A DNA stretch of 64,000 nucleotides from CBDCYS01 sp965226245 (GTDB lineage: Bacteria > Acidobacteriota > Terriglobia > Bryobacterales > UBA6623): NCBI GenBank assembly GCA_965226245.1, contig CBDDCL010000015.1, positions 6,448,001 through 6,512,000 of the forward strand. Direction: 5' to 3'. Position numbers and translations under genes: made by a program. How positions within the stretch are numbered: the first letter of the stretch is position 1; each line of letters begins with the position of its first letter. The notes below the pieces were generated by a model that worked only from the letters and a program-made list of their open reading frames with translations, did no database searches and had not been told where the DNA came from. Of this stretch, positions 26,402-34,508 are shown one piece after another.

Positions 26402-26417
26402 ATTATGTATACATAAT
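26402..26417. promoter_or_regulatory. Probable operator of the toxin-antitoxin operon
   Basis: The sequence ATTATGTATACATAAT is a perfect 16-bp palindrome just before the antitoxin start codon. The position overlaps the expected leader or -10 region. Ribbon-helix-helix antitoxins repress their own operons through such sites. Confidence 0.65.
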
Positions 26418-26483
26418 ACCACCGCCATAGCCTTGGGATGATCCATTCGACTCAAGAGCTTGGCGGGCTGATCGGTGACGGGG

Positions 26484-26742
26484 CTAGCCTCAGTACTGTT
26501 CTGTTAGTCGTTATGCGGAGGTTTTTGGTTGAGGGGCGCGTGCTTTTGTTTCGCGCATCAATGCACTTCCGCCACAAAGCGCTCTGCCGCAGAGGTGTAA
26601 GCATCCGTTTGTTTTCCTACGCCCTGTCCGGGGCTTCCCTCGCAGGGTCTCGGACCCAGGGTTCCGCTTCGCTCCACTCATGGGCTACGATCCGACGCCG
26701 CTTCGCGGCTCAAAGGCTCTAAGTGGACAGTATTGGGGCTAG
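26484..26742. mobile_element. MITE family A, copy 4 (inverted)
   Basis: The element spans 26488-26738, inverse to the other copies. It is flanked by CTAG at 26484-26487 and 26739-26742. Ends: CCTCAGTACTGTTCTGTTAG and the complement of CTAAGTGGACAGTATTGGGG. The right CTAG is at the same time the left target repeat of the next element, the 108-bp MITE. Confidence 0.85.
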
Positions 26743-26805
26743 GAGTCTGTCCCACAGAAACTTTTCGGTACCACATATAGACAAACCTAGTTCTCTTTAC
26801 ACAAG

Positions 26806-27832
26806 ATGGGGTATTTAGTTGACTCCAGTAGCCACAATATGTTGTGGTTGGGGGCATGAAGGAGGACTACCCCCGAAACCTCGTCGAGTTGGAAGCTCGA
26901 TTCTCGACCGAGGAGGCGTGCCGGGAGTACCTGCTGAAGCTGCGCTGGCCGGAGGGGTTCGTGTGCCCGCGCTGTGGGATCCAGTCCTCATGGGCCAGCA
27001 AACGCAATCTGCTGCTCTGCGCCGACTGCGGTTACCAGGCCTCGGTGACGGCGGGCACGATTTTCCAGGACACCCGCAAGCCCTTGACGTTGTGGTTCCG
27101 GGCGGCTTGGTGGGTGACAACGCAAAAAGGCGGGGCCAGCGCGCTGGAGTTGCAGCGGGTCTTGGGTTTGGGTAGCTATGTAACCGCCTGGACCTGGCTG
27201 CACAAGTTCCGCCGCGCCATGGTGCGCCCCGGTCGCAATCGGCTGGTCGGCCGGGTGGAGGTGGACGAAACGTATGTGGGCGGAGTCGAAGAGGGCGTCC
27301 GAGGTCGCGAAATGGTTGGCAAAGCGTTAGTTGCGGTTGCTGCCGAGGAGGATGGGCGCGGTATGGGTCGCATCCGGCTCCGTCGGATCGCGGATGCCTC
27401 AGCGGCGAGCTTGGAAGCCTTTGTCGAAGAAGCTATCCAACCTGGCAGCCTCGTGCACACCGACGGCTGGGAAGGCTATGCGGGATTGGAGAACAAAGGA
27501 TACCGCCATGAAGTCACCGTGCTGCGCGGGAAGCGGCAATCGGCGAGTAAGCTGCTGCCGAGAGTCCATCGTGTCGCCTCTCTGCTAAAGCGCTGGCTGT
27601 TGGGGACCCACCAGGGGGCTGTCAGTCACGAGTATTTGGACTACTACCTGGACGAGTTCACGTTCCGCTTCAACCGGCGGACCTCACGGTCGCGCGGCAA
27701 ACTTTTCTATCGCCTCCTCCAGCAGGCGGTCGCCGCCGACCCTGCTCCCTATAAGACAATGGTCGAGGCCACCAGGGCCGGCACCCCCACCCCCAAGATG
27801 TAGTGGCTACTGGAGTCAACTAAATACCCCAT
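26806..27832 (+). mobile_element. IS1595-type insertion sequence, copy 1
   Basis: 1027 bp with terminal inverted repeats starting ATGGGGTATTTAGTTGACTC and continuing for nearly 30 bp. It is flanked by the 8-bp duplication TACACAAG (26798-26805 and 27833-27840). An 8-bp duplication is usual for the IS1595 family. It carries one transposase gene. By eye it is identical to the copy at 33482-34508, which is in the opposite orientation. Confidence 0.93.
26856..27803 (+). CDS. IS1595-family (ISXO2-like) transposase, copy 1
   Basis: About 315 residues. The N-terminal zinc ribbon is clear ('CPRCGIQ...CADCGYQASVTAGTIF', residues about 40-70). A helix-turn-helix segment ('ALELQRVLGLGSYVTAWTWLHKFR') follows, then the DDE-type catalytic domain with 'VEVDETYVGG', 'LVHTDGWEGY' and a C-terminal 'SHEYLDYYLDEFTFRFNRR'. 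The start could be at 26844 (as MVGGMKED) or at the ATG at 26856 (MKEDYPRN). The reading frame is intact, so the element is probably active. Confidence 0.93.
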   Translation: MKEDYPRNLVELEARFSTEEACREYLLKLRWPEGFVCPRCGIQSSWASKRNLLLCADCGYQASVTAGTIFQDTRKPLTLWFRAAWWVTTQKGGASALELQRVLGLGSYVTAWTWLHKFRRAMVRPGRNRLVGRVEVDETYVGGVEEGVRGREMVGKALVAVAAEEDGRGMGRIRLRRIADASAASLEAFVEEAIQPGSLVHTDGWEGYAGLENKGYRHEVTVLRGKRQSASKLLPRVHRVASLLKRWLLGTHQGAVSHEYLDYYLDEFTFRFNRRTSRSRGKLFYRLLQQAVAADPAPYKTMVEATRAGTPTPKM

Positions 27833-27943
27833 TACACAAGATATCGTGGACAAAAAGGCCATTTTTTGTTCTGTGGGCCAGACTCCTAGCCTGTTTCGTA
27901 CTTCGGGAAGAGATCAGTCGGCACGCAATCTAACACACAATAC

Positions 27944-28582
27944 TCAATCTGCCAGGATCACTTCGCGTGCTGCTCGCTCCAGCTCGTCCAGCGCGTCGCT
28001 GAAGAAATGGTTGGACGCTTCAATCCAGGTCAGCGTCTTGGGCTCGGCGGCTTTCTCGAAAACGGCTTCCACGGTGGAACGCCGCCCGTGCTCGTCGTTG
28101 GTACTGTGGAGAAAATGAGTGCGGCAGCGGCAATCGGCCAGAAAAGCCCATTCACCGTACTCGACCGGCGTACCGACTGCAAGGAAGCGCTCCACGCCGG
28201 AGTCTTCGCCGCAAACGACGCGCAGCCCGACACGCGAGCCGAAAGAAAACCCCGCCGCCAGCAGCGGCAGGCCCGGGTGGCGGCCGGCGGCATAGCGCAG
28301 CGCGGCGCGGACATCGTCCTGCTCGCCGATGCCTTCGTCGTACGTGCCGGCGCTTTGTCCGACTCCCCGAAAGTTGAACCGCACCACGGCCGCGGCGGCT
28401 TCGCGGGCCGCTCGCGCCAGCCGGAAAACGACCTTGTTATGCATCGTCCCGCCATGGAGCGGGTGCGGATGGCAAATGACAGCCACTCGCTCGATGGGAG
28501 CCGCGTCGTCCGGATCTTCAATCAGGGCTTCCAGACGTCCCGCGGGGCCGTCGATAAAAACAGATTCGATCAACCGAGTCAC
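27944..28582 (-). CDS. Alpha/beta hydrolase
   Basis: 212 residues of the alpha/beta-hydrolase fold. The oxyanion-region motif 'CHPHPLHGGTMHNKVV' (36-51), 'VVRFNFRGVGQSAG', the nucleophile elbow GFSFGS (Ser near 112) and a late catalytic His in 'IEASNHFFSDALDEL' are all present. This subgroup of short hydrolases is conserved in many bacteria, but its substrate is unknown. No signal peptide, so cytoplasmic. It is followed downstream by yajQ's 3' end with 17 bp between genes, both leftward, which suggests yajQ-hydrolase co-transcription. Confidence 0.9.
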   Translation of the reverse strand: MTRLIESVFIDGPAGRLEALIEDPDDAAPIERVAVICHPHPLHGGTMHNKVVFRLARAAREAAAAVVRFNFRGVGQSAGTYDEGIGEQDDVRAALRYAAGRHPGLPLLAAGFSFGSRVGLRVVCGEDSGVERFLAVGTPVEYGEWAFLADCRCRTHFLHSTNDEHGRRSTVEAVFEKAAEPKTLTWIEASNHFFSDALDELERAAREVILAD

Positions 28583-28599
28583 GGCTGGTTTCCAGTCCG

Positions 28600-29100
28600 T
28601 CAGTTAGTGCGGTAGTTGGTGAACTCCAGGTGGATGTCAAAGTCTCTTTCCTTGACCATCGCCATCACGTTTTGCAGGTCGTCGCGCTTTTTGCCGCTGA
28701 CACGCACCTGATCGCCCTGGATTGAGGATTGGACTTTCAGCTTGGCATTCTTGATCAGCTTGACGATTTCGCGCGCCTTCTCAATCGGAATTCCTTGTTG
28801 CAAACGGATCTCTTGAACGAGCGACGACCCGGCGGCCGGCTGCGGCTCGGCGTGAACCAGGCCTTTGAGAGGAACCTTCCGGCGAACGAGTTTCTGTTCC
28901 AGGATCTCGACGACCGAGCGCCGGGTGAAATCGTCCGGGGCTCGGACGACGATCTTGGACTCGGCTTCGTCGAGCTCGATCGAACTATTGCTGGATTTCA
29001 GATCGTAGCGGGTGCGGATTTCCTTGCTCGCCTGATGCACGGCGTTGCTGACTTCCTGCAAGTTGATTTGAGAAACGATGTCGAAACTGTTGGTTGGCAT
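28600..29100 (-). CDS. yajQ: YajQ-family nucleotide-binding protein
   Basis: 166 residues from the ATG at 29100 (MPTNSFDIVSQINLQEVSNA). This is the hallmark start of the YajQ/DUF520 family, followed by 'TRYDLKSSNSSIELDE'. The end 'VMAMVKERDFDIHLEFTNYR' is also canonical. Family members bind cyclic di-GMP in Xanthomonas and take part in global regulation. The longer frame to 29142 is not supported. A family C repeat lies just upstream. Confidence 0.95.
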   Translation of the reverse strand: MPTNSFDIVSQINLQEVSNAVHQASKEIRTRYDLKSSNSSIELDEAESKIVVRAPDDFTRRSVVEILEQKLVRRKVPLKGLVHAEPQPAAGSSLVQEIRLQQGIPIEKAREIVKLIKNAKLKVQSSIQGDQVRVSGKKRDDLQNVMAMVKERDFDIHLEFTNYRTN

Positions 29101-29123
29101 GGGTGTTGGATGTCGGCGTTCCC

Positions 29124-29217
29124 TGACGCGGACTTGCCGCAACTACAGAGGGTTGCGTGGCCGCTGGCGGATGAGGCGGGTCGTAGCGGCTAACCCCTCC
29201 CTCACGGTCGGGGCTCT
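29124..29217. repeat. Dispersed repeat family C, copy 2
   Basis: About 90 bp matching 2391-2483 and 43349-43439. It sits between the yajQ start and the 3' end of the response-regulator gene. The core 'gcggctaacccctccctcac' is unchanged. It is followed by a short duplicated phrase ('ctcacggtcgggg' then 'ctcacggtcgcgg'). Confidence 0.7.
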
Positions 29218-29236
29218 CACGGTCGCGGCTCCGAGG

Positions 29237-29992
29237 CTACTCGTCCCGCAGGGTCTCGATGACGCGCTCGGTGACGCGCTCGATGATAGCAGGTACAGCG
29301 GCTTCGAGGACTTCGGCCACGACGGCCCGGACGCGTTCCTTCCGGGCGGCCGATTCGCCGCGATGCCGCATGGCCTGCTCGACAACGAGCGCGAATTCGT
29401 CGACGCTTTGCTCTTCGGGGCCGCCGCCATTTGAGGAGTGCGCGGATGGTGACACGGCGGCGGAGACTGACTCCTCTCCGGTGGGCGGCTCCGATTCTTC
29501 CAGTACGGCTGACGGGGGAGACGCCGCAGGGTCCCCCTCAAACACCGCCGCGGCCCCGGATTCCGGGGCGCCGGAAGGCTTTGGAGAAGCTGCCGCGGGA
29601 AACTCAGCGGCTGCCGGGCCGATGCCGCCGCTACTCAGCAACGCCTGAACGGTTCGGACGACAGTTGCGGGGTCGAGCGGCTTATGGAGAACGCCGTCCG
29701 ATTGCGCACTGTCGGCTTCGACGTCGCTGCGAGCCTCCAAGGCGCCGGCGAGCAAGACGACTCTAACGTGCGCGAGTTCGGGCCGCGACTTGATGTGTTC
29801 ACGGATCTCGAGGCCGGAGCGGCCCGGCAGCTTCCTGTCGACGATCACTAAGTCCGGCGGCTGCGCGGCGAGGAGATCAAGAACTTCCTCGCCGCTGGTG
29901 GCGAGGACGACTTCATGGCCTTCTTCGGCGAGGATTTCGCTTCCCATCCGCCGGGCGTGCGGATTGTCGTCGGCGATGAGGATGCGGCTCAT
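29237..29992 (-). CDS. Response regulator: receiver domain, Pro/Ala linker and helical C-terminus
   Basis: 251 residues from the ATG at 29992. The receiver domain (1-120) has the acidic pair ADDN (8-11) and the phospho-acceptor in 'LVIVDRKLPGRSG' (Asp near 51). The Lys is in 'VLHKPLD'. The usual Thr/Ser switch residue after beta-4 is replaced by alanine ('VVLLAGAL'). A disordered Pro/Ala/Ser/Glu linker (about 125-195) leads to a charged amphipathic helix (about 197-251, 'VVAEVLEAAVPAIIERVTERV'-like). No DNA-binding output domain is seen, so output is probably by protein contact. Confidence 0.85.
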   Translation of the reverse strand: MSRILIADDNPHARRMGSEILAEEGHEVVLATSGEEVLDLLAAQPPDLVIVDRKLPGRSGLEIREHIKSRPELAHVRVVLLAGALEARSDVEADSAQSDGVLHKPLDPATVVRTVQALLSSGGIGPAAAEFPAAASPKPSGAPESGAAAVFEGDPAASPPSAVLEESEPPTGEESVSAAVSPSAHSSNGGGPEEQSVDEFALVVEQAMRHRGESAARKERVRAVVAEVLEAAVPAIIERVTERVIETLRDE

Positions 29993-30085
29993 GGATGATT
30001 GAAGCGAGCGAAGCGCGACCACGCCCATCACATAGTGTACAAAGGGGGCGGCTGAATGATGCCGCCCGATTCCCAGAACAGAGGC

Positions 30086-31720
30086 CTACGGGCTCGACGG
30101 CTGTACGGCGTCCGGTGTCGTGCCGCCCTCGATCGTCTCGGGCAGCGGCCGAATTAAGGCGACACAGATTCTGTCGGCCAGGCTGCGAACATAGGATGCC
30201 TGCACGCCGTAGTTGTTGGTCATGACCGAGAACGCGAGGTGACGCCCGTCTTCGGTGGTGGCGTAGCCGGAGATCGCCGTGACGTGCGCCAGCGTGCCGG
30301 TTTTCGCGCGGATCAGACCCCGGGCCGGGGTCTTCGAGAATCGCCAATCGAGCGTGCCGTCCTCGCCGGCGAGCGGCAGCGTGCTGACAAAGACGCCGCG
30401 ATGGGGTGAGTTCCATATGTAGCTGAGCAGCTTCACGGTAGCTTCGGGGCTGACCAGATTCCTCCGTGACAATCCGGAGGCGTCGTTGAGCTGAAACTCG
30501 TCCGGGCTGAGGCCGGCTTCTTTCAAGAAGTCTTTGAGCTCCAACAGCCCCGCTTGGAAGCTCCCTACGCCGCGCCGCCGGAAGCCGACTTCACGGAGCA
30601 ACATTTCGGCGTGCAGGTTCTGGCTCTCTTTGTTGATGATGCGCAGACTCTCGATCAGGGCCGCGGAGCGCAACTCGGCCAGCTTTGTTGCGTAGGTCTT
30701 GACCCTGGGTTCGGAAACCCTCTTCAGGCTGGGGAACTCGTGCGGCAGAGCGTGCCTTGCCGTGGGAGCCCCGGTAACTTCCACGCCTCTGCGTTCGAGT
30801 TCTTGCTGCAACGCCACGGCGGTAAACAGCGCCGGGTCATCGACCGCAATGGAAAGGGTCCTGCCGCGGGAGCGAATCGAGATGTCACCCCAAAGATTCA
30901 GTTTCCGCGACCCCGGATCGCGCCGGAGATTGAGGCCTTTGGCGACAGTGCGCGTGGGGGCTGTCCAGAGGCGGTTCTCAAGCGACAGGTATGGAATGTC
31001 AGGCTTGAAGGTAACCCGGGCCAGCGAGCGAGAGGTCAGCCCAGGGAGCACGCGAAGCTTGACCAGGTTGTCGTTGAACGAAAGCGCGCTAACGGGAGCC
31101 CCGTAGCCCCAGGTGGCGTCATCCAGCGACCAGCCAGGCGAGTATTTTTGCCACACGTAGCGTGTGTCGTCGCCGACAATGTCCCCTTCGATCTTGCGAA
31201 TGCCGCTATCTACTACTTGTGTCGCAAGTTCCTTGATGGGGAGCAGCAGGTCTTTGCTGAATTCCTCCTCGGGGTCGTACGGAATGACCCGGGCGGACAG
31301 ATTCGGGTCCCCTCCTCCCAAAATGATGAGGTCGCCCGTCAGAACGTCTTCGAGCAAAGACCCTTCAGTAACTATAGATGTCGTATATGAATATTCCAGC
31401 CCTAGCCGAAACAGCCCGAGAGCTGTTGAAAACAGCTTGGCGTTGGAAGCGGGCAGGAACAGCTTGCCAGAATTTTTTTCGTAGACGGTGTCGCCGGCCG
31501 CCAGGTCGACGACCTTGATCCCCCAGAAGGAGCGTTCGGCAGCCTTGGCTGTGAGGATCTTTGTTATTTCGTCCCCTAAGGCAGAAGCGCCGGCCGCCGG
31601 CAGGAGGAAAGCCAGCCCCAAGACCCAGAAAACGGCCGGGGCCAAGAAACGAAAAACAAGCCGGACCCTCGTCGAATCAGGCAGTACGCGTATTGGATTC
31701 TGGGGCTCCACGGGGATCAC
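30086..31720 (-). CDS. dacB: D-alanyl-D-alanine carboxypeptidase/endopeptidase (PBP4 type)
   Basis: 544 residues of the class C low-molecular-mass penicillin-binding protein family. A signal/anchor segment lies at about 24-46. The catalytic motifs are SNAK (Ser92-Lys95), the SxN-equivalent 'DASGLSRRN', and KTG in 'RAKTGTLAHV'. A large insert domain sits between the first two motifs, as expected for PBP4. It trims or cuts peptidoglycan peptides in the periplasm. Its stop is followed by a 93-bp gap to the response regulator, and its start overlaps the hemB 3' end by 4 bp. Confidence 0.93.
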   Translation of the reverse strand: MIPVEPQNPIRVLPDSTRVRLVFRFLAPAVFWVLGLAFLLPAAGASALGDEITKILTAKAAERSFWGIKVVDLAAGDTVYEKNSGKLFLPASNAKLFSTALGLFRLGLEYSYTTSIVTEGSLLEDVLTGDLIILGGGDPNLSARVIPYDPEEEFSKDLLLPIKELATQVVDSGIRKIEGDIVGDDTRYVWQKYSPGWSLDDATWGYGAPVSALSFNDNLVKLRVLPGLTSRSLARVTFKPDIPYLSLENRLWTAPTRTVAKGLNLRRDPGSRKLNLWGDISIRSRGRTLSIAVDDPALFTAVALQQELERRGVEVTGAPTARHALPHEFPSLKRVSEPRVKTYATKLAELRSAALIESLRIINKESQNLHAEMLLREVGFRRRGVGSFQAGLLELKDFLKEAGLSPDEFQLNDASGLSRRNLVSPEATVKLLSYIWNSPHRGVFVSTLPLAGEDGTLDWRFSKTPARGLIRAKTGTLAHVTAISGYATTEDGRHLAFSVMTNNYGVQASYVRSLADRICVALIRPLPETIEGGTTPDAVQPSSP

Positions 31721-32685
31721 AGCTTGCGGGCCATCGTTTTGGCGAAGTAAGTCAGAATCAGGTCCGCGCCTGCGCGCTTGATCGAGGTGAGCGACTCGAC
31801 CATCACCCGCTCGAGGTCAACCCACCCGTTGCGTCCAGCGGCCATGATCATGGAGTATTCACCGCTGACTTGGTAGGCGGCGACGGGCAGATCGAATTCC
31901 TGTTTGGCGCGATAAATGACGTCCAGATAGGGCATGGCAGGCTTGACCATAATCATGTCGGCCCCTTCCTCGATATCAAGCTCGATTTCGCGCATCGCCT
32001 CGCGCTGGTTGGCCGGGTCCATTTGATAGCCGCGGCGGTCGCCGAATTGCGGCGCCGATTCAGCAGCTTCCCGGAACGGGCCATAAAACGCCGAGGCATA
32101 TTTGGCGGCGTAGGCGAGGATCGGAATGTTTTTCAAGCCTTTGTCGTCGAGGGTTTCGCGGATTGCGCCGATACGGCCGTCCATCATATCCGACGGCGCG
32201 ATGATGTCGGCGCCTGCTGTGGCTTGTGCCAGGGCGGTCTTGCTTAGAAGCTCGAGAGTGGCGTCATTGTCGACATCCTGATCAACGATGTGGCCGCAGT
32301 GGCCATGGCTGGTGTACTCGCACAAACAACAATCGGCGATCACCAGCAGGTTCTTGACCTCGCCCTTGATGGCCCGAATCGTGCGTTGGACGATGCCGTC
32401 TTCCGCATAAGCGCCCGATCCCTCTGGATCTTTCGACTCGGGAAGCCCGAACAAGATAACTGCTGGAATGCCGAGCGAGGCTACCTCGCGGCACTCTTCG
32501 ACGATCTGGTCCAGCGACATTTGGTAGTTGCCGGGCATGGCTTCGATTTCCCGCTTGACCCCTTCGCCGGGACAGACGAAAAGCGGATAAACGAAGTCCG
32601 CCGGCGCAAGCCGTGTCTCCCGCACCGCGCTGCGAAGCAGTTCGCTGGAGCGAAGCCTCCTGGGGCGGTGAATCGGGAAAGGCAT
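31717..32685 (-). CDS. hemB: Delta-aminolevulinic acid dehydratase (porphobilinogen synthase)
   Basis: 322 residues. It condenses two 5-aminolevulinate molecules to porphobilinogen in tetrapyrrole synthesis. The zinc-site cysteines are in 'CCLCEYTSHGHCG', the active-site region in 'KYASAFYGPFREA' and the Schiff-base lysine in 'MIMVKPAMPYLD'. The length is typical. Together with the cobA-hemD fusion at 53 kb it covers two tetrapyrrole steps, but the genes are not clustered. It overlaps dacB by 4 bp. Confidence 0.96.
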   Translation of the reverse strand: MPFPIHRPRRLRSSELLRSAVRETRLAPADFVYPLFVCPGEGVKREIEAMPGNYQMSLDQIVEECREVASLGIPAVILFGLPESKDPEGSGAYAEDGIVQRTIRAIKGEVKNLLVIADCCLCEYTSHGHCGHIVDQDVDNDATLELLSKTALAQATAGADIIAPSDMMDGRIGAIRETLDDKGLKNIPILAYAAKYASAFYGPFREAAESAPQFGDRRGYQMDPANQREAMREIELDIEEGADMIMVKPAMPYLDVIYRAKQEFDLPVAAYQVSGEYSMIMAAGRNGWVDLERVMVESLTSIKRAGADLILTYFAKTMARKL

Positions 32686-32758
32686 GTGTCTATCTTAGTT
32701 CAATCACCAGGTCTAACCCACCGCCTTTCAGACGGTCAGCTTCAAGCGAGGGTTCTCA

Positions 32759-32918
32759 ACAGAGCCGCACCCGCAAGGGTGCGGTCCAGTCTGGCAGTGA
32801 CCGCAGTCTGGCAGTGACCGCAGTCTGGCAGTGACCGCAGTCTGGCAGTGACCGCATTCCGATGACGGTCCCGACGCACGGACTCCCCTCGACCGCACCC
32901 TTGCGGGCGCGGCTCTGT
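32759..32918. repeat. Four 17-bp tandem repeats inside a 28-bp inverted repeat
   Basis: Four perfect tandem copies of CAGTCTGGCAGTGACCG occupy 32787-32854. They are enclosed by a near-perfect inverted repeat: 32759-32786 (acagagccgcacccgcaagg...) against 32891-32918, with one mismatch. The arm itself contains a small hairpin (CCGCACCC/GGGTGCGG). The inverted similarity fades but continues outward. The whole unit lies between the hemB start and the sulfatase start, with no coding potential. Confidence 0.85.
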
Positions 32919-33481
32919 TTCGGCCAAGCCGCGCTTCAGTCGGATCGCTGACAAGCGGGGACCCGTCGCTTGCGCTCAGGGCTCTGCACGGGACTGCTAG
33001 AATCGCACCGTGGCCTCGCCGCCTGCTGGGGATTCAAATGAGCATGAGAACGTTCGCTTCCATCGTCACCTTCTTCGGCTTGACATTTACTTTCTTGTCG
33101 TTTTGTTCGGCGCCCGAGGCCCAGCGGCCACCGAACATCGTCATTATCCTGAGCGATGACCAAGGATGGGGCGATCTCAGTGTTCATGGAAACACCAACC
33201 TTGCAACCCCCAACATAGATTCGCTCGCTCGGGACGGGGCCTTGTTCGACCGCTTCTACGTTTCAGCGGTCTGCTCGCCGACGAGAGCGGAGTTACTGAC
33301 CGGGCGGTATCACGCACGGGGTGGTGTCTACAGCACCTCGACCGGCGGCGAGCGTCTGGATCTGGACGAAAAAACCCTCGGCGATGCTTTCAAGGCAGCG
33401 GGATACGCGACGGGCGCCTTCGGCAAATGGCACAACGGCTCGCAGTATCCCTATCATCCCAATGGCCGCGGATTCGATGAA

Positions 33482-34508
33482 ATGGGGTATTTAGTTGACT
33501 CCAGTAGCCACTACATCTTGGGGGTGGGGGTGCCGGCCCTGGTGGCCTCGACCATTGTCTTATAGGGAGCAGGGTCGGCGGCGACCGCCTGCTGGAGGAG
33601 GCGATAGAAAAGTTTGCCGCGCGACCGTGAGGTCCGCCGGTTGAAGCGGAACGTGAACTCGTCCAGGTAGTAGTCCAAATACTCGTGACTGACAGCCCCC
33701 TGGTGGGTCCCCAACAGCCAGCGCTTTAGCAGAGAGGCGACACGATGGACTCTCGGCAGCAGCTTACTCGCCGATTGCCGCTTCCCGCGCAGCACGGTGA
33801 CTTCATGGCGGTATCCTTTGTTCTCCAATCCCGCATAGCCTTCCCAGCCGTCGGTGTGCACGAGGCTGCCAGGTTGGATAGCTTCTTCGACAAAGGCTTC
33901 CAAGCTCGCCGCTGAGGCATCCGCGATCCGACGGAGCCGGATGCGACCCATACCGCGCCCATCCTCCTCGGCAGCAACCGCAACTAACGCTTTGCCAACC
34001 ATTTCGCGACCTCGGACGCCCTCTTCGACTCCGCCCACATACGTTTCGTCCACCTCCACCCGGCCGACCAGCCGATTGCGACCGGGGCGCACCATGGCGC
34101 GGCGGAACTTGTGCAGCCAGGTCCAGGCGGTTACATAGCTACCCAAACCCAAGACCCGCTGCAACTCCAGCGCGCTGGCCCCGCCTTTTTGCGTTGTCAC
34201 CCACCAAGCCGCCCGGAACCACAACGTCAAGGGCTTGCGGGTGTCCTGGAAAATCGTGCCCGCCGTCACCGAGGCCTGGTAACCGCAGTCGGCGCAGAGC
34301 AGCAGATTGCGTTTGCTGGCCCATGAGGACTGGATCCCACAGCGCGGGCACACGAACCCCTCCGGCCAGCGCAGCTTCAGCAGGTACTCCCGGCACGCCT
34401 CCTCGGTCGAGAATCGAGCTTCCAACTCGACGAGGTTTCGGGGGTAGTCCTCCTTCATGCCCCCAACCACAACATATTGTGGCTACTGGAGTCAACTAAA
34501 TACCCCAT
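33482..34508 (-). mobile_element. IS1595-type insertion sequence, copy 2
   Basis: 1027 bp, inverse to copy 1, flanked by TCGATGAA at 33474-33481 and 34509-34516. The terminal repeats are the same as in copy 1. Identity to copy 1 looks complete on reading, so at least one transposition was recent. Confidence 0.93.
33511..34458 (-). CDS. IS1595-family (ISXO2-like) transposase, copy 2
   Basis: This protein is the same as the copy 1 transposase, with intact zinc ribbon, helix-turn-helix and DDE domain. It reads against the direction of the sulfatase gene it interrupts. The alternative start is at 34470. Confidence 0.93.
   Translation of the reverse strand: MKEDYPRNLVELEARFSTEEACREYLLKLRWPEGFVCPRCGIQSSWASKRNLLLCADCGYQASVTAGTIFQDTRKPLTLWFRAAWWVTTQKGGASALELQRVLGLGSYVTAWTWLHKFRRAMVRPGRNRLVGRVEVDETYVGGVEEGVRGREMVGKALVAVAAEEDGRGMGRIRLRRIADASAASLEAFVEEAIQPGSLVHTDGWEGYAGLENKGYRHEVTVLRGKRQSASKLLPRVHRVASLLKRWLLGTHQGAVSHEYLDYYLDEFTFRFNRRTSRSRGKLFYRLLQQAVAADPAPYKTMVEATRAGTPTPKM

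Larger units (their letters stand above)
26743..27889. mobile_element. 108-bp MITE interrupted by an IS1595-type element
   Basis: Outside ends are GAGTCTGTCCCACAGAA (26743) and its complement ending at 27885 with one mismatch. The element is flanked by CTAG at 26739-26742 and 27886-27889. When the 1027-bp insertion and one copy of its 8-bp duplication are removed, 108 bp remain. There is no coding capacity. The YTAR-type target again points to an IS5- or IS701-like parent transposase; the family is inferred. Confidence 0.75.

Noticed and set aside
32787..32854. Possible CRISPR array
   Set aside because: The 17-bp units are directly abutting without spacers and no cas genes are present; it is a simple tandem repeat.
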